Below, in pieces: positions 9,557-18,941 of a DNA stretch of 40,100 nucleotides. Positions within the stretch are counted from its first letter, which is position 1; each line of letters begins with the position of its first letter. This DNA comes from Candidatus Amoebophilus sp. 36-38 (GTDB lineage Bacteria; Bacteroidota; Bacteroidia; Cytophagales; Amoebophilaceae), in assembly GCA_001897825.1 (NCBI GenBank), contig MKUM01000100.1, positions 1-40,100 of the forward strand, read 5' to 3'. The translations under genes were made by a program, and so were the position numbers. The notes beneath the pieces are model-generated. The model made no database searches. It saw only the letters and a program-made list of their open reading frames with translations, and was not told the DNA's origin.

Positions 9557-9590
9557 AAAGTCTTTAGAAGGCCTTTTAGTGTGATATTTC

Positions 9591-12500
9591 ATGACTCAGT
9601 TTACTCACTTACATTGCCACACCCAATACTCGCTTTTAGATGGCGCTGCCAAGATTAATACGTTAGTTTCCAAAGCCAAACAGCTAGGTATGCAAGCACT
9701 GGCTATTACCGACCATGGTAATATGTTTGGGGTTCCTCATTTTGTAGCACAAGCTAAAAAACAAGCTATCAAGCCTATTATTGGATGTGAATTTTATGTT
9801 GCATCTGATATGCATGATTTCAAAGAAAAAACCAGATATCACCAACTCCTATTAGCTAAAAATGAAATCGGCTATCAAAACATATCTAAATTAACCTCCA
9901 TCAGTTATTTAGAAGGTTATTATTATAAACCTAGAATCGATAAGAATCTGCTTAGAAAGTATAAAGAAGGATTGATTGCTACTACTTGTTGTTTAGCAGG
10001 TGAAGTACCTCAAGCCATCTTAACTAAAGGAGAAGCCGCAGCAGAGAAAATCTTTTTAGAATGGCTTGAGCTATTTGGAGAAGATTATTATATCGAATTA
10101 CAACGGCATGGAATCAAGGATCAACACAAATGCAATACCGTCTTACTTAAATGGGCCCAAAAATATCAAGTGAAGGTCATCGCAACCAATGACGTACATT
10201 ACGTAGAACAACAAGACAGCCTAGCACAAGATATTTTATTATGCCTACAAACAGGCAAAGATTTTAATGACCCTAGTAGAATGCGATTCGATAGTGATCA
10301 TTTTTTCCTAAAATCTGGTGAAGAAATGAAAAACCTATTTCAAGATGTGCCAGAAGCGATTATCAATACGCAAGAAATCGTTGATAAAATAATTACTCCT
10401 TCCTTAGAGCGAGACATTCTACTACCTATCTTCCAAGTACCTACCGGTTTTACAGACCAAAATGTTTATTTAAGACATTTAGCCATAGAAGGTGCTAAAA
10501 AGCGATATGGCCTGATTACAGCAGATCTAGAAAATCGAATCAATTATGAATTACAGGTGATTCAACAAATGGGCTTCCCAGGCTATTTTTTGATTGTACA
10601 AGACTTTATACAAGCAGCAAAGAACTTAAAAGTTGTCGTGGGCCCTGGAAGAGGTTCGATAGCAGGATCTGTGGTAGCGTATTGTATTGGAATCACCAAC
10701 ATCGATCCTATTCATTATAATTTGGTTTTCGAGCGGTTTTTAAACCCTGAAAGGATTTCGATGCCCGATATAGATATTGATTTTGATGACGAAGGTCGCC
10801 AAAAAGTAATAGAATATGTGGTCAATAAATATGGAAAAAATCAAGTGGCTCACATTATTACATTCGGCAGTATGGCCGCTAAATCTTCCATTAAAGATGT
10901 AGCTCGGGTTTTGGGATTACCCCTTGAAAAAGCAAATTACCTGACCAAACTAGTGCCTGAAAAATTAGGTATCACCTTATCAGAAGCATTTGAAGAAGTA
11001 TTAGAGCTAGCTGAGCTCAGGAAAAATACAGATAGCCTGGAAGGCAAGGTTTTGGCTTTGGCTGAAACACTAGAAGGTTCTGCCAGACATACAGGCGTAC
11101 ATGCTGCTGGTATTATCATCGCACCAAATGACCTATTGGAATATATACCAGTAAAGACAGATAAAAATACAGATCTGTTGATCACCCAATACGATGGTTC
11201 TGTTGTAGAACAGGTCGGCATGCTAAAGATGGATTTTTTGGGTCTCAAAACCTTATCCATCATCAAGGATACGACAGAATTAATTGAAAAGCTCCATGGC
11301 AAAAAAATTGATCTAGAAACGCTCCCTCTGGATGATCAAAAAACTTTTGAGCTATACCAACAAGGTGATACCATCGCCACTTTCCAGTTTGAGTCGGAAG
11401 GTATGCGACAATGGCTCAAGAAATTACAGCCTAGTCACTTTGAAGAGCTCATCGCCATGAATGCCCTGTACAGACCTGGGCCCATGCAGTTTATTCCTAA
11501 TTTCGTAGCTCGTAAGCACGGTCAAGAAAAAATCGAATACCCACACCCTTTACTAATAGATATTCTAAAACATACGTATGGTATCATGGTATATCAAGAA
11601 CAAGTGATGCAAACAGCCCAGATTATTGCAGGCTATACATTGGGGGAAGCAGACTTGTTACGAAGGGCTATGGGAAAGAAACAAGTGGATGAAATGGCCA
11701 AGCAACGCGAAGTGTTCATTCAACGAGCCAAAAAAAAACAGGGAATTGATGAAAAAAGCGCTATTGAAATCTTTGAAATGATGGAAAAATTTGCTCAGTA
11801 TGGATTCAATAGAGCACACGCGGCTGCTTACTCTGTCATTGCTTATCAGACTGCTTATCTGAAGGCTCATTATCCGGCTGAATACATGGCTTCTGTGCTT
11901 ACCCATAATCAAAATGATATTGGCAAAATAAGCTTTTTCATGGAGGAATGTGTGCGACAAGGCCTCCAAGTGCTAGGACCAGACATCAATGAGAGTCAGG
12001 TCAACTTTGATGTTAACTCCAATCAGCAAATTAGGTTTGGGCTCACAGCAATTAAAGGTGCTGGAGAAGCTGCCGTAACACATATTATAGAAGAAAGAGA
12101 AAAAAATGGCAGATTTTCAGATATCTTTTCTTTTGTAGAACGGGTAGACTTAAAAATGGTCAATAAAAAGACGCTCGAATCGCTGGTTATGGCAGGGGCG
12201 CTGGATGGGTTAACTGAACTACATCGGAAGCAATATCTTTTCGCACCAGCAGCTGAAAACAATTTAATTGTAAAAGCGATCCAATATGCCAACCAGATAA
12301 AAAAAGAAAAAGCAACCGTACAGCAGTCTCTATTTGCTACAGATAGTGAGATATATCAATATAAAAAGCCAGAACCTCCCGTCTGTGAGCCCTATGATAT
12401 GTTAGAAAAGTTAAAAATGGAAAAAGAGATAGTAGGCTTTTACATCTCAGGACATCCGTTAGATCCATTTAAAACAGAACTCACCTATTTTTGCGACTGT

Positions 12501-13034
12501 AATACACAAAATGTGCTCTCGTTTAAACAAAGAGAGGCAAGACTTGGGGGTATTATCACAGAATGTACCATCAAAATCAATAAGCAAGGGAGGCCTTTTG
12601 GTTTATTTACCTTAGAAGATTATGCAGGCACACTTCCATTAGCATTATTTGGAGAAGATTTTCTCAAAAATCAGCATATGTTTCAAGAAGGTATGTTTGT
12701 TCATCTAAGTGGTGTCGTCGTAGAAAGGTATAATCAAAAAGATACGTGGGAGTTTAAGCCTCAAAAAATTAGCTTACTCGGTGAGGTTAGAGATAAATTG
12801 AGTAAAAATTTGAGTATACCTATACCCATTGAAAAGGTAAACCCAGCATTTGTTAAAGAACTGGAAAATTTAATTATCAAAACCCCAGGTAATTGTCAGC
12901 TTCAGCTCCAAATCATAGATACGATAGAGGCTATCGAGGTGATTTTAAGCGTTCTCCAATATCGTATCCATCCATCTGACGAGTTCCTACAAAAACTTAC
13001 TCAACTAACAGAAACCACTTACCATTTTACTTAG
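9591..13034 (+). CDS. dnaE: DNA polymerase III alpha subunit
   Basis: Catalytic subunit of the replicative polymerase. The 1147-aa length fits the DnaE1 family (about 1160 in E. coli). The N-terminal PHP domain starts FTHLHCHTQYSLLDGA and carries ITDHGNMFG. The polymerase core has GPGRGSIAGSVVAY and the catalytic acidic cluster PDIDIDFDD around residues 393-400, then EGSARHTGVHAAG. A helix-hairpin-helix region and an OB-fold (ARLGGIITECTIKINKQGR) follow near residue 970. It starts at ATG 9591, preceded by a TATATTTG element. It heads a plus-strand replication and redox cluster with trxA and parE, although the 108-base gap before trxA leaves cotranscription unproven. No frame damage is visible. 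Confidence 0.97.
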   Translation: MTQFTHLHCHTQYSLLDGAAKINTLVSKAKQLGMQALAITDHGNMFGVPHFVAQAKKQAIKPIIGCEFYVASDMHDFKEKTRYHQLLLAKNEIGYQNISKLTSISYLEGYYYKPRIDKNLLRKYKEGLIATTCCLAGEVPQAILTKGEAAAEKIFLEWLELFGEDYYIELQRHGIKDQHKCNTVLLKWAQKYQVKVIATNDVHYVEQQDSLAQDILLCLQTGKDFNDPSRMRFDSDHFFLKSGEEMKNLFQDVPEAIINTQEIVDKIITPSLERDILLPIFQVPTGFTDQNVYLRHLAIEGAKKRYGLITADLENRINYELQVIQQMGFPGYFLIVQDFIQAAKNLKVVVGPGRGSIAGSVVAYCIGITNIDPIHYNLVFERFLNPERISMPDIDIDFDDEGRQKVIEYVVNKYGKNQVAHIITFGSMAAKSSIKDVARVLGLPLEKANYLTKLVPEKLGITLSEAFEEVLELAELRKNTDSLEGKVLALAETLEGSARHTGVHAAGIIIAPNDLLEYIPVKTDKNTDLLITQYDGSVVEQVGMLKMDFLGLKTLSIIKDTTELIEKLHGKKIDLETLPLDDQKTFELYQQGDTIATFQFESEGMRQWLKKLQPSHFEELIAMNALYRPGPMQFIPNFVARKHGQEKIEYPHPLLIDILKHTYGIMVYQEQVMQTAQIIAGYTLGEADLLRRAMGKKQVDEMAKQREVFIQRAKKKQGIDEKSAIEIFEMMEKFAQYGFNRAHAAAYSVIAYQTAYLKAHYPAEYMASVLTHNQNDIGKISFFMEECVRQGLQVLGPDINESQVNFDVNSNQQIRFGLTAIKGAGEAAVTHIIEEREKNGRFSDIFSFVERVDLKMVNKKTLESLVMAGALDGLTELHRKQYLFAPAAENNLIVKAIQYANQIKKEKATVQQSLFATDSEIYQYKKPEPPVCEPYDMLEKLKMEKEIVGFYISGHPLDPFKTELTYFCDCNTQNVLSFKQREARLGGIITECTIKINKQGRPFGLFTLEDYAGTLPLALFGEDFLKNQHMFQEGMFVHLSGVVVERYNQKDTWEFKPQKISLLGEVRDKLSKNLSIPIPIEKVNPAFVKELENLIIKTPGNCQLQLQIIDTIEAIEVILSVLQYRIHPSDEFLQKLTQLTETTYHFT

Positions 13035-13142
13035 CAATGTCCCTTTTATAACCTATTCAATTAAATAAGATTAAAAAAATTATTATATTTATATTTCAGA
13101 GCTATCAAATTTTATAACTTATAAATAAAAATAACGTATATC

Positions 13143-13475
13143 ATGAGCGCAGAAAATAGATCCCTACACCTTACAGATGCTGATTTTGATCAAGCTTTAA
13201 AAAGTTCTAAACCTGTGTTAGTTGATTTCTGGGCATCGTGGTGTGGCCCTTGTCGCATGTTGGGACCCATTATAGAAGAGCTCGCAGAAGATTATCAAGG
13301 CAGAGCAGACATCTACAAAGTGAATATAGATGAAAACTCGGTGGCCCCTAATAAATATAGTATTAGAAGTATCCCTACCATGATTATCTTTAAAAATGGC
13401 GAACCCATAGAACGAATAGTAGGTGTTGTAAGCAAAATAGCGCTAGAAGAAAAACTTGATATGTATACCGCATAA
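13143..13475 (+). CDS. trxA: Thioredoxin
   Basis: Cytoplasmic dithiol-disulfide oxidoreductase of 110 aa, the usual length for TrxA. It has the active site WASWCGPCR with redox cysteines 34 and 37, the buried Asp in VLVDFWA, and the cis-proline loop SIPTMIIFKNGE. There is no signal peptide, so it acts in the cytoplasm, reducing targets such as ribonucleotide reductase. It follows dnaE by 108 bases and is followed by two hairpins of a repeated family. A decayed paralogue is unlikely because every key residue is intact. Confidence 0.96.
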   Translation: MSAENRSLHLTDADFDQALKSSKPVLVDFWASWCGPCRMLGPIIEELAEDYQGRADIYKVNIDENSVAPNKYSIRSIPTMIIFKNGEPIERIVGVVSKIALEEKLDMYTA

Positions 13476-13544
13476 CGCTTATAAGTTTGAGAATTGCATG
13501 AAACTATTTTTTCATTGCTCAAAATAATTCAATCCTTACGTTGA

Positions 13545-13607
13545 CTGTCGGAAGAAATTCCTGACAGCACGTTATCGAAAGTTCGTGTCAGGGCCTAGCC
13601 CTGACAC
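13545..13607. repeat. Two adjacent GTGTCAGG-family hairpins between trxA and parE
   Basis: Hairpin 1 (13545-13567) has arms CTGTCGGAA and TTCCTGACAG, with one bulged base, around a GAAA loop. Hairpin 2 (13585-13607) has perfect 10-base arms GTGTCAGGGC and GCCCTGACAC around CTA. Both are followed by [CG]CAC. They may stop trxA transcription or be mobile palindromes; no U tract follows. Confidence 0.75.
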
Positions 13608-13650
13608 CACAGGTAAAAGATCATAAATAACATAAAACAGAAAAACAAAT

Positions 13651-15534
13651 ATGGCTAGCCATCAATATACCGAAGCTAACATACGTTCCTTAGATTGGAG
13701 GGAACATATCCGCCTACGACCAGGCATGTATATTGGTAAATTAGGAGATGGTTCTACCCAAGATGATGGAATCTATGTATTATTTAAAGAAATTATAGAT
13801 AATAGTATAGACGAATATGTGATGGGGTATGGAAAACAAATAGATATCCAGTTAAGTGGAAAGCAGGTAACCGTACGCGATTTTGGTAGAGGCATCCCGC
13901 TAGGTAAATTAGTTGACTGTGTATCTAAGATTAATACGGGAGGAAAATATGATAGCCAATCTTTCCAGAAATCAGTAGGACTCAATGGGGTAGGCACAAA
14001 AGCTGTTAATGCGCTTTCTGCTCACTTTATTGTACAATCTTTCCGAGAAGGTACAACCAAAACAGCTACCTTCTCAGAAGGTAAACTGATCAATGAGACT
14101 CCTATCCAACCTACCAAAGAAAAAGATGGCACACTGATTAAATTTGAACCAGACCCTACCCTTTTTACTAATTTTCGTTTTCTATCTCATTTTATTGAAG
14201 AGCAGATTTGGAATTACGCCTTTTTAAATGCAGGTCTAAAAATTTATTTAAATGGTCAGGAATATTTTTCTAAAAATGGGTTGCTAGACCTACTAGCTCG
14301 TAAGACAGATGAAGAAGCCTTGTGTTATCCGATTATTTATATGAAGGATACAGATATAGAAGTAGCTTTGACTCACAATAACCAGTATGGAGAGGAATAT
14401 TATTCATTTGTAAATGGTCAATTTACAACACAAGGAGGAACTCATTTAACAGCTTTTAAAGAAGCTTTTGTTAAAACCATCCGTGACTTTTATAAGAAAG
14501 ATTTTGATGCTACGGACATACGTGCTTCTGTAGTAGGCGCTATCTCTATTCGGGTACAAGAACCTGTTTTTGAGTCTCAGACTAAAACCAAGCTAGGATC
14601 TCAGCAAATTGGGCCAGAAGGACCTACTATTCGTACTTTTATCAATGACTTTGTAAAAAGAGAACTCGATAACTATCTACACAAGCATCCGGATACGGCC
14701 GATGCATTGCTCAAGCGCATATTAGAATCGGAAAGAGAACGCAAAGAAATAGCAGGTATCAAAAAACTAGCCAACGAAAGGGCTAAAAAAGCAAGTCTCC
14801 ACAATAAAAAGCTACGCGACTGTAGGATTCATTATAATACTACGCACAAAGACCGCGATAAATCCATGGTCTTCATTACAGAAGGTAACTCGGCCAGTGG
14901 CTCGATTACCAAATCACGAGATGTACAAACTCAAGCTGTATTTTCACTACGTGGTAAGCCGCTTAACTGTTTTGGATATACCAAGAAGCTAGTTTATGAA
15001 AATGAAGAGCTTAACTTATTACAACATGCCCTGAATATAGAAGATGGATTGGAAGGCTTAAGATATCGCAAGGTCATCATTGCTACCGACGCAGATGTAG
15101 ATGGCATGCACATCCGATTGCTTGTACTTACGTACTTTCTGCAGTTTTTTCCCGAACTAGTACGCAATGGTCATGTATATTTACTAGAAACCCCCTTATT
15201 TAGGGTAAGGAACAAGCAAAAAACCATTTATTGTTATAATGAAGTAGAAAAGCAACAGGCTATCCAACAAATTGGTAAACAAGCAGAGATAACACGCTTT
15301 AAAGGGCTAGGCGAAATATCAGCCGATGAGTTTACGAATTTCATAGGTCCAGAGATGCATATAGAGCCAGTTACCTTGCGAAAAGACACGCCTATCCATC
15401 AACTTTTAAGTTTCTATATGGGTAAAAATACCCCAGAAAGACAAACTTTTATTATTGATAATCTCAGAATAGAGACAGATCTAGTGGAAATAGCTGCAGA
15501 TACGCTACTCAAAGAAGCTCACGCGATTGGTTAA
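13651..15534 (+). CDS. parE: DNA topoisomerase IV subunit B (type IIA ATPase/TOPRIM subunit)
   Basis: ATP-dependent subunit that decatenates chromosomes together with ParC. The 627-aa length is typical of ParE. The GHKL ATPase domain shows [17 protein letters not shown] and [10 protein letters not shown]; the TOPRIM domain shows [25 protein letters not shown] and the metal-binding DADVDG (480-485). The Bacteroidota-like insert [16 protein letters not shown] favours ParE over GyrB. In the TOPRIM motif the usual EGD reads EGN at residues 411-413; the catalytic Glu and the DxD acids remain. No parC follows within the window, which is unusual because the two genes are often adjacent. Confidence 0.92.
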   Translation: MASHQYTEANIRSLDWREHIRLRPGMYIGKLGDGSTQDDGIYVLFKEIIDNSIDEYVMGYGKQIDIQLSGKQVTVRDFGRGIPLGKLVDCVSKINTGGKYDSQSFQKSVGLNGVGTKAVNALSAHFIVQSFREGTTKTATFSEGKLINETPIQPTKEKDGTLIKFEPDPTLFTNFRFLSHFIEEQIWNYAFLNAGLKIYLNGQEYFSKNGLLDLLARKTDEEALCYPIIYMKDTDIEVALTHNNQYGEEYYSFVNGQFTTQGGTHLTAFKEAFVKTIRDFYKKDFDATDIRASVVGAISIRVQEPVFESQTKTKLGSQQIGPEGPTIRTFINDFVKRELDNYLHKHPDTADALLKRILESERERKEIAGIKKLANERAKKASLHNKKLRDCRIHYNTTHKDRDKSMVFITEGNSASGSITKSRDVQTQAVFSLRGKPLNCFGYTKKLVYENEELNLLQHALNIEDGLEGLRYRKVIIATDADVDGMHIRLLVLTYFLQFFPELVRNGHVYLLETPLFRVRNKQKTIYCYNEVEKQQAIQQIGKQAEITRFKGLGEISADEFTNFIGPEMHIEPVTLRKDTPIHQLLSFYMGKNTPERQTFIIDNLRIETDLVEIAADTLLKEAHAIG

Positions 15535-16057
15535 AATGCTAACTTCATAATAACCTCCACAATGGTGCAAGTGTCCACGCTTGTGCCTAAACTAAATTCA
15601 AAACCTCCCTTTCTCTAGCGCGGAACTGTAAGCATTCACACCTATATATTAAGAGTTTAAAGATAAATTTAGCTGGATTTCCCTCGATTCATGCTAACAG
15701 TGTGCTCACAACGAATGTCACTCCTGCCCCATTTAGTTCGATTAAGGCAAAGGTATATCCCTGATCAAGTCAGGGACAAGCTTAGGCAGGAATCCAGTAA
15801 CACGTAACGCTCTTTGGAAATTTTAATTTTCATCGTAACCTCTCAGAGATCTCAACCTGGATCCCCGCTAGACATGCCTACGAGTTTGAACAAGAGTACG
15901 GTGCGGGGATGACAACTGACGGGGTTGATTTAGACTATACGTGAACGGTTACGCGGAACTTAGTTTCGTGCTTTTTCTCTAGTTATACTTTACCTCTGGC
16001 ACGGAAGAAGAGCTTCTGCGCCAGATTGGGATGAGGGGAACAATCAATAGCTATTTG
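15535..16057. other. 523-bp intergenic region packed with palindromic repeats
   Basis: I see no gene here. The region holds a hairpin after parE at 15564-15587 (arms GGTGCAAGTGT and ACGCTTGTGCC, with G-U pairs), a perfect hairpin at 15758-15776 (TCCCTGA / TCAGGGA) and long-range arms ATCCCCGC / GCGGGGAT at 15861-15910. It also has three degenerate copies of a GCG[CT][AG]GAA...TTC[CG]GTGC element at about 15618-15640, 15952-15971 and 15998-16022 (inverted). The phrases CTGGATCCCCGC, GGGGATGACA and GGCAGGAATCCAG resemble dispersed intergenic repeats known from many intracellular bacteria. Confidence 0.7.
15564..15587. terminator. Possible parE 3' hairpin
   Basis: An 11-base stem (GGTGCAAGTGT with ACGCTTGTGCC, three G-U pairs) begins 30 bases after the parE stop. 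No T tract follows, so it may stabilise the mRNA or be a repeat rather than an intrinsic terminator. Confidence 0.4.
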
Positions 16058-18196
16058 CTAAACTGTGTCCATATTTTCCATAAATTTTTTAATATTAGCA
16101 CTGGCACTTGGCCCTTTGAAAACGTGACTAAGTATCTCTTTTATAAGGGCTTCATTATTGCCTGGATCATCTTTGATTTCATTCAATTCTACATTAAACT
16201 TGTTTTTGCCAATTAATCTATGAATGGTGGCATTAGCGAAATTATCACCATAGCTATATTCATATTTATCTCCGTGCACCGGGTTCCCCCCGTTTACCGG
16301 TCCTTGTCCGCCACCAATCTTGTCTGGCTTATACCAGACAAATTGTTGTATTTGTGGATCTCCTATAGTAGGATCTACAATTTTATAAAAAACAGCATTC
16401 TCACAAGAAAAAACCAACGAAACATTATAGGCAGTATTGTCAGGTATCGCACCAAATACACTTTTACATGCAGTACTTACCTGACTTTCATCTAGAAAAA
16501 CTATATTTGCATCGCCCAGTTGGGTTTTATAAGTATCTTTAACCTTATCATCATCTGACGGTAGTTTTTTTCCATTTGTATTCTTTAAGATATCTTCCAA
16601 AGAATGTTTTGGAATGGTAGAGGTGGAAGTAGGGTATATGACATAGCCTGTGCTGATTTTTTTACCAAGGCCAACAGAAAATCTTTGATTTTCAACTCTT
16701 GATTCTTCTTCAACTACAAATTCAGAACCTTTTTTGTTCGCTATAAACTTTGTTACTTCTAACTTTGCATTGGGTACTACAAGCGAAACAGGATTTGTAC
16801 TCAAGAAGACGTCTCTACCTTTATCTTTTAGGAAGAAATATATATGATATGTTTGTCCTAGTTCTACAGGTATCTGTGGAATAGTAGGCTCATATTTTAT
16901 ATCACCTGTAAAGTCTTCGGGAGTATTAGTTGGATTAAAAAAAGCTACATTTTGCCCTAATTGATAGTATCCATCGGTAGGAGGTACAGTTAGTAAATTC
17001 TTGATGAGCGTTTCATCACGATCTATATCCAGTGTTTTAACAGAAAGAATAAATCCTACCTGAGGTTTGTAAGTCGCTACTTGCTTTTTTATGTTTCCAG
17101 TAAACGAAAAACTCATCTGATGAATATCATCCGGCTGATCATTAAGTCCTTTGAACAGCTTCACTATCTTACCTTCCTTCATTTCTAATTCTACCTCAAT
17201 TTTAGAAATGGTAAGCTCTATATCTTCTTGGCTAACTACATAGCGCTTCTCTTTGCCTACTAGTTCGAATAAATAAGCATATACGTGGTAAGTAGCTCCT
17301 TTTTGGAAAAGACCATTAGTATCATTCGTATCTAAGTTATTGTTAGCTTGTGCCTGAGAACTTCCAGGTCCATTGTTGAATGAATGTATGATAACATCCG
17401 ATGTACCAGCAAGTTTTTCAAAATCAGTAGTTACAGGTAAATCCTTATCACTTTTTATCCATTCACTTAGAAGTTCCAGTGAGCTAGTTTTGGGATCTTT
17501 TTTCTCTATGAATAAAAATCCTCCTTGCATGGTGCCAAAATTGGCAGCTTCTGCTTCAGCAACAACTTCTATTATAGATTGACCGCTGGAATCTATACGC
17601 GACCTGGCCTTACTGAAAGTAGTTTTTACAGTAGGAGGACCTACATTCGGTATCTCAAACTCCTTCCCTTCTTCAGTATAATAAGTCCCATGCAACAAAT
17701 TGTGCAGCATCAAATAAGCTTTATATTTGCCTGGCTCCAAGCCCCCTTGTAGAAATACTTTTGCTGAAACGGCCCCTTTCTTTTTTGCAGAAATTTCAGA
17801 AGCATAGTAAACTACTCTATGATCATCATCTTTATCAGATAACTTCGTATAGGTGCTGTTTTTGTCTAGGGTTTTATTACTTCCTCTAAAATCCCTTGCT
17901 GCTTCTTTAACTAACTTATCGGTAGGAATGACTAACACACCTAGTATACTAGCTTCATTTATATTATTTTTTTGGATTTGCCCACTTACTTCTATAACTA
18001 ATTGGGTTCTATCACTACTTGTAACACTACCCAATATCTCCACTTTTTCTCCTATTTCTAATGTTGCATCAACTTGAGCTTTATCTCGCTCTAATTCCTT
18101 TTGTTTACATGAATCACACGAAACTGTAGCAAATAAAAATATACCCAGTATAAATTTTATAATCGTTCTCTGATTCATAAAATAGTCGATTTTCAT
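16058..18196 (-). CDS. Lipoprotein with tandem beta-sandwich-like domains, function unknown
   Basis: A 712-aa protein with signal FILGIFLFATVSC (Cys 27), so probably lipid-anchored after export. Starts at M1 or M7 are both possible. I do not recognise a named family. Three or four segments of about 150 aa share a pattern: a strand such as QLVIEVSGQIQ, SIIEVVAEAEAANFG or HQMSFSFTGNIK, then a G[FV][IL]xxxK/P strand, then G-x-x-Y-x-x-Y-x-x-L (GKYKAYLMLHNLL, GATYHVYAYLFEL, GQTYHIYFFLKD, NTAYNVSLVFS). This reads as tandem Ig/fibronectin-like modules, as in Bacteroidota surface lipoproteins. A TATCTTTG promoter element lies about 70 bases upstream. A cell-surface adhesin or binding protein is plausible, but unproven. 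Confidence 0.8.
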   Translation of the reverse strand: MKIDYFMNQRTIIKFILGIFLFATVSCDSCKQKELERDKAQVDATLEIGEKVEILGSVTSSDRTQLVIEVSGQIQKNNINEASILGVLVIPTDKLVKEAARDFRGSNKTLDKNSTYTKLSDKDDDHRVVYYASEISAKKKGAVSAKVFLQGGLEPGKYKAYLMLHNLLHGTYYTEEGKEFEIPNVGPPTVKTTFSKARSRIDSSGQSIIEVVAEAEAANFGTMQGGFLFIEKKDPKTSSLELLSEWIKSDKDLPVTTDFEKLAGTSDVIIHSFNNGPGSSQAQANNNLDTNDTNGLFQKGATYHVYAYLFELVGKEKRYVVSQEDIELTISKIEVELEMKEGKIVKLFKGLNDQPDDIHQMSFSFTGNIKKQVATYKPQVGFILSVKTLDIDRDETLIKNLLTVPPTDGYYQLGQNVAFFNPTNTPEDFTGDIKYEPTIPQIPVELGQTYHIYFFLKDKGRDVFLSTNPVSLVVPNAKLEVTKFIANKKGSEFVVEEESRVENQRFSVGLGKKISTGYVIYPTSTSTIPKHSLEDILKNTNGKKLPSDDDKVKDTYKTQLGDANIVFLDESQVSTACKSVFGAIPDNTAYNVSLVFSCENAVFYKIVDPTIGDPQIQQFVWYKPDKIGGGQGPVNGGNPVHGDKYEYSYGDNFANATIHRLIGKNKFNVELNEIKDDPGNNEALIKEILSHVFKGPSASANIKKFMENMDTV

Positions 18197-18265
18197 AAAT
18201 AAAAAGTTACATAAAAATGGTCAAAAGACATAAACTCTGATAGTTAATATAGAGGTATTAATTTA

Positions 18266-18273
18266 CAAAGATA
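18266..18273 (-). promoter_or_regulatory. Putative -7 element for the 712-aa lipoprotein gene
   Basis: On the minus strand this reads TATCTTTG, matching TAnnTTTG and identical to the element before rpsA. It lies about 70 bases before the lipoprotein start. The -33 element is not clear. Confidence 0.45.
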
Positions 18274-18302
18274 ACAAAAGAGTTAAAGTGTTTCTTATAG
18301 TC

Positions 18303-18593
18303 CTATGATATAAAGATTAAATCACTAATTACATAATCCTTACAAGCATTTTGTAAAACTGCTAATATCTGTTGTTTTGTATTTTGTAGCTCTTGCCTAA
18401 GTGGTGCTGAGTTAACTTTAATAAAAACTTGATGCTGCTTGACAGAAATATGCACGGTTCTTCGGCTAACTAAATGAGGCATCATTTGATGCCAAGCATG
18501 GATGATAGTAGCTTCTTCTAGCTTATGCCTGTGGGGAGATTCTTTGATCATCTTTTGTATCAGATGATTGATCATGGTGGGTTCTTGTTGCAT
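18303..18593 (-). CDS. DUF721/DciA-like protein
   Basis: A 96-aa protein with an N-terminal helical segment (INHLIQKMIKES), a Trp in IIHAWHQMMP, and the family hallmark strand-helix VFIKVNSAPLRQEL. This is the compact DUF721 form found in Bacteroidota. DciA members of the family help load the replicative helicase DnaB onto DNA; whether this short version does the same is inferred. The start is either the first Met or M7 (MINHLI). It lies 106 bases upstream of the lipoprotein gene on the same strand, with no clear shared role. Confidence 0.8.
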   Translation of the reverse strand: MQQEPTMINHLIQKMIKESPHRHKLEEATIIHAWHQMMPHLVSRRTVHISVKQHQVFIKVNSAPLRQELQNTKQQILAVLQNACKDYVISDLIFIS

Positions 18594-18703
18594 ATGAAAT
18601 TAGCTGAGAGCTGTATTATATTTAATTGTCTCAACATCACTCGGTAGAACCGATCGACTGTCAGATAGTTACGACCCTTTTCTCATTATTGCCTTATATG
18701 TTG

Positions 18704-18787
18704 TACCTGGGGTCGGAGTCGAACCGACACGATATCGCTATCATTGGTGTTTGAGACCAACGCGTCTACCAATTCCGCCACCCAGGC
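18704..18787 (-). tRNA. tRNA-Leu (anticodon CAA)
   Basis: The minus strand gives acceptor GCCTGGG/CCCAGGT (a G-U first pair), D-arm GCGGAATTGGTAGACGC, anticodon stem TTGGT/ACCAA around loop CTCAAAC (CAA at 34-36), a variable arm of the long class II type and T-arm GGTTCGACTCC. It reads leucine codon UUG. The 3' CCA is not encoded (ACAA follows), so it must be added by the nucleotidyltransferase. Confidence 0.95.
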
Positions 18788-18860
18788 AGAAGATGTATCA
18801 TTAGTTATATAAGAATACGCTATCAACACTAACAGCTACGCTCAACCCATTTTGCTACGG

Positions 18861-18931
18861 AGGTCGCGAGTGGATTCGAACCACCGTAGGGGGTTTTGCA
18901 GACCCTTGCCTAGCCACTCGGCCACGCGACC
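18861..18931 (-). tRNA. tRNA-Cys (anticodon GCA)
   Basis: The minus strand gives acceptor GGTCGCG/CGCGACC with discriminator T, as expected for cysteine. It has a short D stem GCC/GGC, anticodon loop CTGCAAA (GCA at 34-36) and T-arm GGTTCGAATCC. Only CC, not CCA, follows the discriminator. It lies between rpsA (10 bases away) and tRNA-Leu on the same strand, so processing from one transcript is possible. Confidence 0.95.
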
Positions 18932-18941
18932 TTATGCCATA

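Noticed and set aside
11658-11969. 103-aa minus-strand frame inside dnaE
   Set aside because: Shadow of the polymerase coding sequence, with no start signal or family match.
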